From Streptomyces sp. CBMA156 (GTDB lineage Bacteria; Actinomycetota; Actinomycetes; Streptomycetales; Streptomycetaceae), in the NCBI RefSeq assembly GCF_014596515.1, contig NZ_MSJQ01000215.1:1-33634 (forward strand): a stretch of DNA of 33,634 bases. Direction: 5' to 3'. The notes below the pieces were generated by a model. The model did not search any database, was not told where the DNA came from, and saw nothing but the letters and a program-made list of their open reading frames with translations. The translations under genes were made by a program, and so were the position numbers. Position 1 is the first letter of the stretch, and each line of letters starts with the position of its first letter. Below, piece by piece: positions 8,555-16,043 of the stretch.

Positions 8555-8646
8555 ACCGTCCACCACCGCCAAGTTCACCCGCGACCCGCAACCGCAACCC
8601 AGTCCAGCCGACCCAGCCGCTCCCGTCCCCGGCCGCAAACCCGGCC

Positions 8647-9381
8647 TCAGCCCGCCCGCCGAGCCAGGTGCACCACGTCCGGCACCCCTCGGGCCACCGG
8701 AATCTCGTGCGTCACCACGTCCGAGAACCCCGCCGCCCACAGCGCCTCCTCGAAACCCGCCGAAGGCCGCGCACTCCACACTGCCAGCACCCCGCCCACC
8801 CGCAGCCGATGCCACAGCACCGCGAGCCCGTCCGCGCCGTACAGCCCGTCGTTGGACTCGGTGACGGTCCAGTCCGGCCCGTTGTCGATGTCCAGGCACA
8901 GCGCGTCGTAGCGCGCGCCGTCCGCCGCCGCGAGGTACTCCAGCAGGTCGGTGTGGAGCACCTCGACCCGCTCGTCGTCCAGCGCACCACCCGAGAAGGC
9001 TCCGAGCGGGCCGGTCCGGTGCCAGTCGATGATCGCGGTCTCCCGCTCGACGATGGCGATCCGCCCCCAGCGCGGCTCGGCCGCCGCGTACGCCAGCGAG
9101 AAGCCGACCCCGAGACCCCCGATCAGCACCGACGGCCGCTCTGCCCGGTCGCCGGTACGGGCGACGGCACCAGCGCCGGTACGGTCCAGCTCGTCCAGGG
9201 CGGCCTGCACCAGCAGCCGCTCCGAGCGCCCGTCGGCGGTGTCCATCAGGAAGCAGCCGTTGGCGATGATCTCGAAGTCCCGACCGCGTTGCCGGAGCAC
9301 CACCTCGCCGTACGGGCCCTCCCGCCGGTCGAGCGTGACGACGGCCTCCTGGCCGTCGCGTCCGGGCAGTCCGGTGGTCAT
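8647..9381 (-). CDS. Spermidine-synthase-like / SAM-dependent methyltransferase-fold protein
   Basis: A 244-residue protein with a Rossmann-type nucleotide-binding motif (SVLIGGLGVGFSLAYA), an acidic residue after strand two (IVERE), and ...YDALCLDIDNGPDW... after strand four. This is the arrangement of the spermidine/spermine synthase family, which uses decarboxylated SAM, and of related methyltransferases. I do not see a full polyamine-synthase signature, and no speD-like gene is nearby, so the substrate is open. The ATG at 9381 is supported by AAGGAGG a few bases upstream; the frame is open to 9516, but that extension crosses a strong palindrome and is unlikely to be translated. It may be cotranscribed with the downstream regulator gene, 162 bases away. 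Confidence 0.83.
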   Translation of the reverse strand: MTTGLPGRDGQEAVVTLDRREGPYGEVVLRQRGRDFEIIANGCFLMDTADGRSERLLVQAALDELDRTGAGAVARTGDRAERPSVLIGGLGVGFSLAYAAAEPRWGRIAIVERETAIIDWHRTGPLGAFSGGALDDERVEVLHTDLLEYLAAADGARYDALCLDIDNGPDWTVTESNDGLYGADGLAVLWHRLRVGGVLAVWSARPSAGFEEALWAAGFSDVVTHEIPVARGVPDVVHLARRAG

Positions 9382-9460
9382 CCGTCCTCCTTGGCGAACC
9401 CGGCGACCGCAGGCAGGTGCAGGCAAACGCCGGCGGACTCGGGCGAATTCGAATGCGGGG

Positions 9461-9486
9461 CCGCCCTGCCCGTACGGGCAGGGCGG
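9461..9486. promoter_or_regulatory. Perfect 26-bp palindrome upstream of the spermidine-synthase-like gene
   Basis: A perfect 26-bp palindrome is centred on GCCCGTACGGGC (9468-9479). It lies 80 bases upstream of the ATG at 9381 and 40 bases from the stop of the exporter gene transcribed toward it. It could be a terminator for that gene or an operator. Its core CCCGTACGGG recurs twice near 15.95 kb. Confidence 0.45.
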
Positions 9487-9525
9487 GCACCCGCCCGACA
9501 ATAGCCGAGTCCGCACCCCGGCCCG

Positions 9526-10656
9526 TCAGGTCGTGACCAGCACTCCCGCGTACGAGACTCCCGCGACGACCACCCAGGAGCCGAGCCCGAGCAGGGCGAT
9601 CCGCCCACCGGTGCGCGCCATGGTCGGCAGGTGCACCGCACTGCCGAGGCCGAACAGCGCGGCGGCCAGCAGCAGGTTCTGGGCGTCCGCGGCGAGGCCG
9701 AGCGCCCGCTCGGGCAGCACCCCGGTGGTCCGCAGGGCGATCATCGCCAGGAACCCCGCCACGAACAGCGGCACGATCGGCGGACGGCGGTCGGTCTTCC
9801 CCGACTTCTCACCCGCCCCGCCACCGAGCGCGCCCTCCGCAGCCCCCGCACCCGCACCCGCACCCGCACCCGCACCCGCCGCAACTGCCGAGGCCGCCCG
9901 CAACCGCCGCCGCACCGCCACGGCCACCCCCGCGACCAGCGGCGCCAGCAGCACCACGCGCATCAGCTTCACCAGCACCGCCTCCCGCAGCGCCCCGGCC
10001 CCGCCGGTCTGCCCGGTGGCGACCACCTGTCCCACGTCGTGCACGCTCGCCCCGACCCAGCGCCCGAACTCCACCTCGCCGAGCCCGAGCGGGTGCTGGA
10101 GCAGCGGCAGCACGGCGATCGCCAGCGTCCCGCACAGGGTGACCAGCGCCACCGAGGCCGCGACGTCCTCCTCCTCGCTGCCCGCCGCCTGGCTGACCGC
10201 GCCGATCGCCGAGGCCCCGCAGATCGAGTACCCGGTGGCGACCAGCAGCGGCTGGTCCCCGGGCAGACCGAGCCGCCGGCCCAGCCAGAGCGTGCCCGCG
10301 AAGGTGGCCGCGACCACGGTGAGCACCATGGCGACGGTGGCCCAGCCGAGGCCGAGCACGTCGCCCAGGCTGAGCTTCAGCCCGAGCAGGACGATCCCGA
10401 GCCGCATCAGCCGCTTCCCGGCCGTCGACAGCCCCGGCCTGGCGATCCCGCGGACCACCGGGCGCAGCCCGGGCAGGTGGGCCGCCAGCATGCCGAGCAG
10501 CACGGCGGCCGTGAGCTCGGGCACGGCCGGAACCAGTGCGTGGACCCCGAGGGCGGCGGCCACCCCGAGGGCCGCGAGCAGCAGGCCGGGAACGTCCCCG
10601 CGCAGCGGGGGCAGCGAGCCGGTGCGGACGGCGCGCTGGCGGAGGGTCAGTGCCAC
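9526..10656 (-). CDS. YeiH-family putative sulfur-oxyanion exporter
   Basis: A polytopic membrane protein of 376 residues with about 9-10 hydrophobic segments. It matches the UPF0324/YeiH family (annotated as putative sulfate exporters), with the conserved blocks ...LRLGIVLLGLKLSLGDVLGLG..., ATGYSICGASAIGAVSQ (about 140-156) and SVHDVGQVVATG (about 204-215). An extra loop at about 258-290 contains a (GA)n tract encoded by a hexanucleotide repeat. The GTG at 10656 begins 7 bases after the stop of the cysteine dioxygenase gene, so the two are almost certainly one operon. The pairing suggests export of sulfite or sulfate made from cysteine breakdown. Confidence 0.88.
   Translation of the reverse strand: MALTLRQRAVRTGSLPPLRGDVPGLLLAALGVAAALGVHALVPAVPELTAAVLLGMLAAHLPGLRPVVRGIARPGLSTAGKRLMRLGIVLLGLKLSLGDVLGLGWATVAMVLTVVAATFAGTLWLGRRLGLPGDQPLLVATGYSICGASAIGAVSQAAGSEEEDVAASVALVTLCGTLAIAVLPLLQHPLGLGEVEFGRWVGASVHDVGQVVATGQTGGAGALREAVLVKLMRVVLLAPLVAGVAVAVRRRLRAASAVAAGAGAGAGAGAGAAEGALGGGAGEKSGKTDRRPPIVPLFVAGFLAMIALRTTGVLPERALGLAADAQNLLLAAALFGLGSAVHLPTMARTGGRIALLGLGSWVVVAGVSYAGVLVTT
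9845..9874. repeat. Hexanucleotide CCCGCA x5 inside the exporter gene
   Basis: Five perfect tandem copies of CCCGCA are followed by one imperfect unit. Read on the minus strand they encode alternating Gly-Ala (about residues 261-272) in a predicted cytoplasmic loop. Copy number could vary in frame between strains. Confidence 0.85.
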
Positions 10657-10663
10657 GCCGCGC

Positions 10664-11245
10664 TCACTGCTCCCGGTCGGCGGGCAGCCGGTAGACCCGC
10701 CGGATGCTGGTGCCGAGCCGCGAGACGTCCGCGCCGTACACGTGGATGGAGATCGCCGTGCTGCTACAGGAGTTGCGCACCAGGTGGATGTCGCCGGGCG
10801 GAGCGAAGGCAGCCACGGTGCCGGCCGGGCCGGCCACGTGCTCGGTCTCGACCAGCCGGGCGGTGGGGCCTTCGGAGACCAGCCGGTAGCGGGTCTCGCT
10901 CTCCTGCCCCTGGTGGACACCGGCCACGCACCAGGAGACGTGGTCGTGGATCGGGGTCTGCTGCCCGGGCAGCCACACCAGGGCGACGACGGAGAAGCCG
11001 CCGTCCTCCTCGGCGTGCAGGACGTGCTGGCGGTAACGCTGCGGGTCGCCCTCGCACTGGGCGGCGGTGAGCAGCGCGTCGGGCCCGTCCGGGGCGGCGA
11101 GCAGGTGCGGGGCGAGGCGCTCGCCGACCAGGTAGGCGGTGAGCTCCGGCGGGAGCCCGCGGTCCACGACGGCGCGGATCTCACTGATCAGCGCGGTCAT
11201 CCGCTCGGTGAGCCGGTCGCTGCCGACCGTGGCTGAGGGTGTCAT
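10664..11245 (-). CDS. Cysteine dioxygenase (type I, cupin)
   Basis: Predicted to oxidise L-cysteine with O2 to cysteine sulfinic acid, the first step of cysteine catabolism to sulfite and sulfate. The 193 residues match the family length. The iron-ligand histidines are visible as His100 and His102 in PIHDH and His154 in GDIHLVRN; the 52-residue spacing from the second to the third ligand equals that of the mammalian enzyme. The ATG at 11245 is chosen; a later ATG at residue 16 is possible. The gene lies between a LysR regulator (upstream, same strand, 76-base gap) and the YeiH exporter (downstream, 7-base gap). A close thiol dioxygenase relative acting on a different thiol cannot be excluded. 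Confidence 0.9.
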   Translation of the reverse strand: MTPSATVGSDRLTERMTALISEIRAVVDRGLPPELTAYLVGERLAPHLLAAPDGPDALLTAAQCEGDPQRYRQHVLHAEEDGGFSVVALVWLPGQQTPIHDHVSWCVAGVHQGQESETRYRLVSEGPTARLVETEHVAGPAGTVAAFAPPGDIHLVRNSCSSTAISIHVYGADVSRLGTSIRRVYRLPADREQ

Positions 11246-11292
11246 GCCAACAGGTTCGAACCCATGGACCCATCACGTCCAAGGAGGATTCC

Positions 11293-11317
11293 TAAGCAAT
11301 CCCCCCATCCGTGCTTA
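11293..11317. promoter_or_regulatory. Dyad TAAGCA-N13-TGCTTA before the cysteine dioxygenase gene
   Basis: Half-sites 11293-11298 and 11312-11317 form a perfect interrupted dyad 19 bp centre to centre, 48-72 bases upstream of the dioxygenase ATG and just past the stop of the LysR gene. LysR-type activators bind such dyads near -65 of their targets. It is A/T-rich relative to its surroundings, which makes it stand out. Confidence 0.45.
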
Positions 11318-11321
11318 TGGG

Positions 11322-12236
11322 TCAGCAGCCGACCCGGCTCGCCGCCGCCTGCCGGAGGTGGTCCAGCACCAGCCCGGTGGCGGGGAGCCGACGGTGCTCG
11401 CGCAGCACGTACGCGCTCACCTGCCGCCGCAGGTGCGGTTCGACGGCCCGCCCGGTGACCTTGCGGTGGCACATGAAGGAGAGCACCAGCGCCGGCATCA
11501 GCGCGATCCCGACCCCGGCGGCGACGAGTGACTGCACCGCGAGGTTGTCGTCGGTGGAGAACACGATGTCCGGTGCGAAGCCCTCCTCGGCGCAGACGTG
11601 CAGCAGGTTGGCCCGGCAGCGCGGACAGCCGGCGATCCAGCGCTCGCCGTCGAGGTCGGCCAGCCGCACGGCGTGCCGGCGGCCGAGCGGGTGCCCGACC
11701 GGCAGCAGCACGGTGAGCAGGTCCTCCATCAGCGGGATCTCGTCCAGCCCGTCCGGCACCTCGGTGGCCCCGCCCGGGTAGCGGAAGGCCAGTGCGATGT
11801 CGCACTCCCCGCGCAGTAGCCGCTGGACGGAGTCCGGCGGCTCGGCCTCCAGCAGCTCGACCCGCACGCCGGGGTGCTCGGCCAGCAGCCGGGCCATCGT
11901 CTCGGGTATCAGGGTGGCGTTGGCGCTGGGGAAGGCGCAGACCCGTACCCGGCCGGCGCGCAGCCGGGCCAGCGCGGCGAGCTGCTGCTGGGCGGCGGAC
12001 ATGCTGCCGAGGATCAGCTCGGCGTGCCGGGAGAGTGCCTCGCCCGCCTCGGTGAGCCGCAGTCCGCGTCCGGCACGGGTGAACAGCGGGACTCCGACGG
12101 TGCGTTCGAGCGCCTTCATCTGCTGGGTGATGGCGGGCTGGGTGTAGCCGAGCTCACGGGCGGCGGCCGAGTACGAGCCGGCCCGGACCACTTCGTGGAA
12201 CGTCCTGATGTGCCGCGAATCGAACACCGGCTCCAT
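11322..12236 (-). CDS. LysR family transcriptional regulator
   Basis: A 304-residue LysR-type regulator. Residues about 5-64 form the winged helix-turn-helix (FHEVVRAGSYSAAARELGYTQPAITQQMKALE in outline), followed by a linker helix and a periplasmic-binding-protein-like effector domain. The effector domain contains an unusual CPRC motif (Cys204 and Cys207) with Cys215 nearby, which might sense redox state or metal; this is inference. The ATG at 12236 has GGAGG 5 bases upstream; an ATG-like start at 12257 is less well supported. It lies upstream of cysteine dioxygenase and the YeiH exporter on the same strand, and E. coli yeiE-yeiH shows the same regulator-exporter pairing. TATGAT at 12302-12307 on the minus strand is a good -10 candidate. 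Confidence 0.92.
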   Translation of the reverse strand: MEPVFDSRHIRTFHEVVRAGSYSAAARELGYTQPAITQQMKALERTVGVPLFTRAGRGLRLTEAGEALSRHAELILGSMSAAQQQLAALARLRAGRVRVCAFPSANATLIPETMARLLAEHPGVRVELLEAEPPDSVQRLLRGECDIALAFRYPGGATEVPDGLDEIPLMEDLLTVLLPVGHPLGRRHAVRLADLDGERWIAGCPRCRANLLHVCAEEGFAPDIVFSTDDNLAVQSLVAAGVGIALMPALVLSFMCHRKVTGRAVEPHLRRQVSAYVLREHRRLPATGLVLDHLRQAAASRVGC

Positions 12237-12301
12237 GACCCCTCCCACCCGACCCACCGACTCCGGTCAGCGCCCCGCGGGCACCCTTTCGGCGTCCGAG
12301 A

Positions 12302-12307
12302 ATCATA
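12302..12307 (-). promoter_or_regulatory. Candidate -10 element (TATGAT) for the LysR gene
   Basis: Read on the minus strand this hexamer is TATGAT, within an A/T-rich patch (12296-12320) between the glutamate transporter and the LysR gene. It would place transcription start about 60 bases before the ATG. I see no good -35 element at the matching distance. Confidence 0.35.
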
Positions 12308-12349
12308 AGAGGAATTTGGAGGTACCGGCCCCGACCCCACCCGCACCTT

Positions 12350-12367
12350 TGGTTCAGCCCCGAACCA
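12350..12367. terminator. Weak hairpin after the amino-acid transporter operon
   Basis: TGGTTC (12350-12355) and GAACCA (12362-12367) form a 6-bp stem with a 6-base loop, just after the stop of the gluD-like gene at 12374. It is short for an actinomycete terminator, so its role is uncertain. Confidence 0.3.
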
Positions 12368-12373
12368 GGCTGC

Positions 12374-13243
12374 TCACTGCTGCGCCGACGGCGGCAGCCC
12401 CATCGACACCCCGGCCTTGACCACCGGCGCCCCGCCGCGCACGCTCGGACTGCGCCGGCTGCGCCGCTCCACGAAGCGGGCGAGCCAGGAGAGCAGCAGA
12501 CACATGCCGATGTAGATCGGCGCGATCACCATCACCACCGGGATGAACGGCAGGTCGTAGTCCAGGTTGGTGGCGATCAACTTGCCCGCGTGCAGGAACT
12601 CCTCGTAGGTGATCAGGAAGCCCAGCGAGGTGTCCTTCAGCGCGACCACCAGCTGGCTGATGATGGCCGGCAGCATCGCCCGGACGGCCTGCGGCACCAG
12701 CACGTAGGTCATCACCTGGGTCTTGCGCATCCCCAGCGCGAACGCCGCCTCCCGCTGCCCCCTGGGCACCGCGAGCACGCCGGCCCGGAACACCTCGGCC
12801 AGCACCGAGCCGTTGTAGAGCACGAGCCCGGAGACGAGTGCCCAGAGCGGCTGCACCTTGAGCGCGACGAAGACGAAGAAGATCATCACCAGCACCGGCA
12901 TCGCCCGGAAGAACTCCACCACCAGCGTGGCGAACCAGCGCACCACCCGGTGGTCGGAGAGCCTCCCGGCGGCGAGCAGCGCGCCGAAGGGCAGCGCGAA
13001 CAGCACCGTCCAGCCGAAGGCCTTCAGGGTGTTGCCGAGCCCGCGCAGCAGCAGGTCCTGCACGCCCCGGTACTCGAAGGGCTGCCACTTGGCGGACGTG
13101 AACTGGTGGGTGTGGAACAGCATGTAGACCACCCAGCCGATCACCGCCGCGATCAGCAGCAGCGCGATCCCGCCGTACAGACGGTGCCGGGCGAGCGCCT
13201 TCGGTCCTGGGATGTCGTACAGCGCCGAGGATTCGACCGTCAT
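12374..13243 (-). CDS. gluD: Amino-acid ABC transporter permease (GluD-like)
   Basis: A second permease subunit of a polar amino-acid importer, 289 residues. It has an N-terminal membrane segment after a short cytoplasmic tail, then the His/Glu/Gln/Arg/opine permease domain. The EAA-type loop that contacts the ATPase is visible at ...REAAFALGMRKTQVMTYVLVPQAVRAMLPAIISQL. Its start overlaps the end of the gluC-like gene by 4 bases (13240-13243), showing translational coupling. The gene order on the minus strand (ATPase, binding lipoprotein, two permeases) and the long N-terminus agree with the gluABCD glutamate system of corynebacteria and streptomycetes. The substrate is inferred from this order. 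Confidence 0.9.
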   Translation of the reverse strand: MTVESSALYDIPGPKALARHRLYGGIALLLIAAVIGWVVYMLFHTHQFTSAKWQPFEYRGVQDLLLRGLGNTLKAFGWTVLFALPFGALLAAGRLSDHRVVRWFATLVVEFFRAMPVLVMIFFVFVALKVQPLWALVSGLVLYNGSVLAEVFRAGVLAVPRGQREAAFALGMRKTQVMTYVLVPQAVRAMLPAIISQLVVALKDTSLGFLITYEEFLHAGKLIATNLDYDLPFIPVVMVIAPIYIGMCLLLSWLARFVERRSRRSPSVRGGAPVVKAGVSMGLPPSAQQ

Positions 13244-13884
13244 CGGGACACCGCCACTCGTCGTTCCAGCAGGTTGAAGACGGCGCTGACGGCCAGGGTG
13301 ATGATCAGGTAGCCGACGGCGATCCAGACGAAGGTCCAGATGATGCTGTAGCCCAGTTCGTTGATGGTCCGGTAGGTGCCCAGCAGTTCGGTGACGCTGA
13401 ACGAACCGGCGATCGCGGTGTTCTTCGCCAGCGCGATCATCACACTGCCGATCGGCGCCACCACCGAGCGGTACGCCTGCGGCAGCACCACCAGGCTCAT
13501 CGTCTGCCCGAAGCTCATGCCGAGGCTGCGGGCCGCCTCACCCTGCCCGGTCGGCACCGTGTTGATGCCCGAGCGCATCGACTCGCAGACGAAGGCCGAG
13601 GTGTAGCAGCCGAGCGCGAGCACCGCGAAGGTGTAGAAGGGCATCGTGATGTCGAACCGGGGCAGACCCAGCACCACGATGAAGAACAGCAGGGTCAGCG
13701 GCGTGTTGCGCAGCAGCGTCACCCACAGCGTGCCGAACACCCGCAGCGGCTTGACCGGCGAGACCCGGAAGCCCGCGATCAGCACGCCCAGCACCAGCGC
13801 CAGCACGGCGCTCACCACGAACAGCGAGAGCGTGCCGAGGAACCCGTCCCAGTAGGTCGACCAGTTGTCGGTCAGCGTTTTCAC
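13240..13884 (-). CDS. gluC: Amino-acid ABC transporter permease (GluC-like)
   Basis: A 214-residue inner-membrane permease of the HisM/GlnP family with about five membrane segments. The EAA loop that docks onto the ATPase is ...GEAARSLGMSFGQTMSLVVLPQAYRSVVAPIGS. The upstream motif LLRNTPLTLLFFIV is typical of the family. It starts at GTG 13884, 12 bases after the stop of the binding-protein gene, and overlaps the next permease by 4 bases. With the GluD-like subunit it should form the membrane channel of a glutamate-type importer. Confidence 0.92.
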   Translation of the reverse strand: MKTLTDNWSTYWDGFLGTLSLFVVSAVLALVLGVLIAGFRVSPVKPLRVFGTLWVTLLRNTPLTLLFFIVVLGLPRFDITMPFYTFAVLALGCYTSAFVCESMRSGINTVPTGQGEAARSLGMSFGQTMSLVVLPQAYRSVVAPIGSVMIALAKNTAIAGSFSVTELLGTYRTINELGYSIIWTFVWIAVGYLIITLAVSAVFNLLERRVAVSR

Positions 13885-13896
13885 GGCGCGGCCCTC

Positions 13897-14850
13897 TCAG
13901 TACCGGTCGATCTGCGGCGGGGTCGGCGCCGGCTCCCCGGAGAGGCCGAGCGTCGCCTCGAAGGCCCTCTGCCAGTCGCCGTTCCGCATGTGGTGCTCCA
14001 GCGCGTCGTTGATCGCGCCGCGCAGCACGGTGTCGTTCTTCGGCACCCCGATCCCGTACGGCTCGGTCGAGAACAGCGGGCCGACCACCTTGAGCTCGTC
14101 CGGCACCTTGGCCGCGTAGCCGAGCAGGATCGCGTTGTCCGTGGTCACCGCGTCGACCTGGTTGGTGATCAGGTTGTCCACGCAGGCCGAGTAGGTGTCG
14201 TATCCGATCAGCCTGGCCTTGGGGAACTTCGTCTGGATGCGCTGGTACGGCGTCGAGCCGGCCGCCGAGCAGACCTTCTTGCCGTCCAGGTCCTCCGGGC
14301 CGTGGATGGTGGTGTTGTTCTTGCGCACCAGCAGCGACTGCCCGGCGATGAAGTACGGACCGGCGAAACCGACCAGCTTCTTCCGGTTGTCGTTGATGGT
14401 GTAGGTGCCGACGTAGTAGTCCACCTGGCCGTTCTGCAGCGCGGTCTCGCGGTTGGCCGAGGCGATGGTCTTGAACTGGATCCGGTCCGGCGGGAAGCCC
14501 AGCGAGGCGCCGACCATCTTGGCGATCTCGATGTCGAACCCGGAGTACACCCCGGTGGCCGGGTTCTTCTGCCCCAGGTACGGCTGGTCCTCCTTGGCGC
14601 CGACCACCAGGTGGCCCCGGCTGCGGGCGGCGTCCAGGGTCGGGGAACCGGTGATCGCGGAGGCGTCCTGCACCTGGTAGCTGGGCAGGGCGCTGGGCTG
14701 CGGGCCCTTGGGCGGCGGGGTGCCCGGCTTGCCGCAGCCCGCCGCCAGCGCGGTGAGCAGCAGGACGGCGGCGAGCACGCGCCCGCCCGCCCGCGCCCGC
14801 GCGGCGGGCCTCCTCGCGGGCCCCGTCACGGGCGTCGTCTGACGGTTCAC
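13897..14850 (-). CDS. gluB: Extracellular glutamate-binding lipoprotein (GluB-like)
   Basis: The solute-binding subunit of the importer, 317 residues. An Arg-rich N-terminus and a hydrophobic segment lead to the lipobox LAAGC, so the protein is predicted to be lipidated and held on the outer face of the membrane. A Pro-rich linker follows, then a family-3 solute-binding domain (...LVVGAKEDQPYLG...GFDIEIAKMVGASLG...). Two cysteines in the mature domain (KKVCSAAG and YSACVDN) could form a disulfide. It starts at GTG 14850, 9 bases after the ATPase gene. Glutamate is the likely ligand from operon order; other acidic or polar amino acids are possible. Confidence 0.93.
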   Translation of the reverse strand: MNRQTTPVTGPARRPAARARAGGRVLAAVLLLTALAAGCGKPGTPPPKGPQPSALPSYQVQDASAITGSPTLDAARSRGHLVVGAKEDQPYLGQKNPATGVYSGFDIEIAKMVGASLGFPPDRIQFKTIASANRETALQNGQVDYYVGTYTINDNRKKLVGFAGPYFIAGQSLLVRKNNTTIHGPEDLDGKKVCSAAGSTPYQRIQTKFPKARLIGYDTYSACVDNLITNQVDAVTTDNAILLGYAAKVPDELKVVGPLFSTEPYGIGVPKNDTVLRGAINDALEHHMRNGDWQRAFEATLGLSGEPAPTPPQIDRY

Positions 14851-14859
14851 GGCGCCGCC

Positions 14860-15639
14860 TCAGTGCTTCAGGATCTTGGACAGGAAGTCCCGGGCGCGCT
14901 CGCTCTCGGGGGCGCCGAAGAAGTCCTCCGGGGCTCGGTCCTCGAGGATCCGGCCGTCGGCCATGAAGACCACCCGGTTGGCGGAGGCCCGGGCGAAGCC
15001 CATCTCGTGGGTGACCACGACCATCGTCATGCCCTCGCTCGCGAGCTGGCGCATGACGTCCAGCACCTCGTTGATCATCTCGGGGTCGAGTGCCGAGGTG
15101 GGCTCGTCGAACAGCAGCGCCTTGGGATCCATCGCCAGCGCGCGGGCGATCGCGACCCGCTGCTGCTGCCCGCCGGAGAGCTGGGCCGGGTACTTGTCGG
15201 CGTGCGCGGCGAGGTCCACTCGCTCCAGTAACGCGCGGGACTTGCTCTCCGCCTCCGCCTTGGACCGGCCGCGGACCTTGATCTGGGCTAGCGAGACGTT
15301 CTGCAGCACGGTCCTGTGCCCGAACAGGTTGAAGGACTGGAACACCATGCCGACCTCGGCGCGCAGCCTGGCGAGGCCCTTGCCCTCCGCGGGCAGTGGC
15401 TGGCCGTCGATCAGGATGGTGCCGTTCTCGATCGGCTCCAGCCGGTTGATCGCCCGGCAGAGCGTGGACTTGCCGGAGCCGGACGGGCCGATGACCACGA
15501 CGACCTCGCCGCGCCCCACCGTCAGTTCGATGTCCTGCAGCACGTGCAGGTCCCCGAAGTGCTTGTTGACCCCGCGCAGCTCGATCAGTGGGGTGAAGCC
15601 GGAGGCACCGGCCGGGGCCGGCCCGGGAGCTGCGGTCAC
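14860..15639 (-). CDS. gluA: Amino-acid ABC transporter ATP-binding protein (GluA-like)
   Basis: The ATPase subunit, 259 residues with the start used here. Walker A is GPSGSGKST, the Q-loop lies in VFQSFNLFGH, the signature is LSGGQQQR, Walker B is ALLFDEPTSALD, and the H-loop is VTHEMGFA; all are intact. The first 18 residues are an Ala/Pro/Gly-rich extension before IELRGVNKHFG. The GTG at 15639 overlaps the stop of the upstream LapA-like gene by 4 bases (GTGA), which implies coupled translation. The open frame runs further upstream, but that part is the LapA-like gene read in another frame. Close relatives serve glutamate, glutamine, aspartate or arginine. Confidence 0.93.
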   Translation of the reverse strand: MTAAPGPAPAGASGFTPLIELRGVNKHFGDLHVLQDIELTVGRGEVVVVIGPSGSGKSTLCRAINRLEPIENGTILIDGQPLPAEGKGLARLRAEVGMVFQSFNLFGHRTVLQNVSLAQIKVRGRSKAEAESKSRALLERVDLAAHADKYPAQLSGGQQQRVAIARALAMDPKALLFDEPTSALDPEMINEVLDVMRQLASEGMTMVVVTHEMGFARASANRVVFMADGRILEDRAPEDFFGAPESERARDFLSKILKH

Positions 15640-15881
15640 TTGTTGCGCCGTCCCTTGAGCAGCCAGCCCAGGGCGACGCCCGCGATCAGGGTGGCCAGCA
15701 GCGCGATCCAGAGCGGCGCGGTGACGGTGAAGACCCAGAACTGGATCTTGACCTTGTCGAGGTTGGCGAACAGGAACCACACGGCGAGGACGACGATGAC
15801 GCCGATCCCGATGTAGCGCGTGGGAATTCCGCCGATCTCACCGCGCGAGGATCGGGACGAGCTGTCTGAAATCTTGGTCAC
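15636..15881 (-). CDS. LapA-domain (DUF1049) small membrane protein
   Basis: An 81-residue protein with a Ser/Arg-rich N-terminal tail and two membrane segments (about residues 22-40 and 54-74) joined by ...FANLDKVKIQFWVFTVTAP..., the typical LapA/DUF1049 pattern, and a basic C-terminus GRRNK. LapA proteins are linked to envelope lipid or lipopolysaccharide assembly in Gram-negative bacteria; the actinomycete role is unknown. It starts at GTG 15881. Its stop overlaps the gluA start by 4 bases, making it the first gene of the transporter operon, which is unexpected for an importer. Confidence 0.85.
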   Translation of the reverse strand: MTKISDSSSRSSRGEIGGIPTRYIGIGVIVVLAVWFLFANLDKVKIQFWVFTVTAPLWIALLATLIAGVALGWLLKGRRNK

Positions 15882-15945
15882 CGGAGCAGTCTGCGGGCCG
15901 GAGCACCGATTTGCCCGGTTACGCGCCCCTACGGGCCAGGGAGTA

Positions 15946-15976
15946 ACCCGTACGGGTCAATCCGACCCGTACGGGT
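15946..15976. promoter_or_regulatory. Two identical ACCCGTACGGGT palindromes upstream of the LapA-glu operon
   Basis: Perfect 12-bp palindromes at 15946-15957 and 15965-15976 lie 19 bp centre to centre, 65-95 bases upstream of the LapA-like start. This suggests paired binding of one dimeric regulator on one face of the helix. A TTGACA sequence (15977-15982, plus strand) follows directly but points the other way. A third copy of the core is at 9468-9479. Confidence 0.5.
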
Positions 15977-16043
15977 TTGACAACACTCCGACCCGCCGCT
16001 GAGGATCACCTGTTCGACCGGCCGCGACCTCTCGTCCCGACCT

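Noticed and set aside
15977..16006. TTGACA-N18-GAGGAT on the plus strand as a promoter
   Set aside because: It points into the 3' end of the ABC exporter gene on the opposite strand, and the -10 match is poor. An antisense transcript is possible but not supported.
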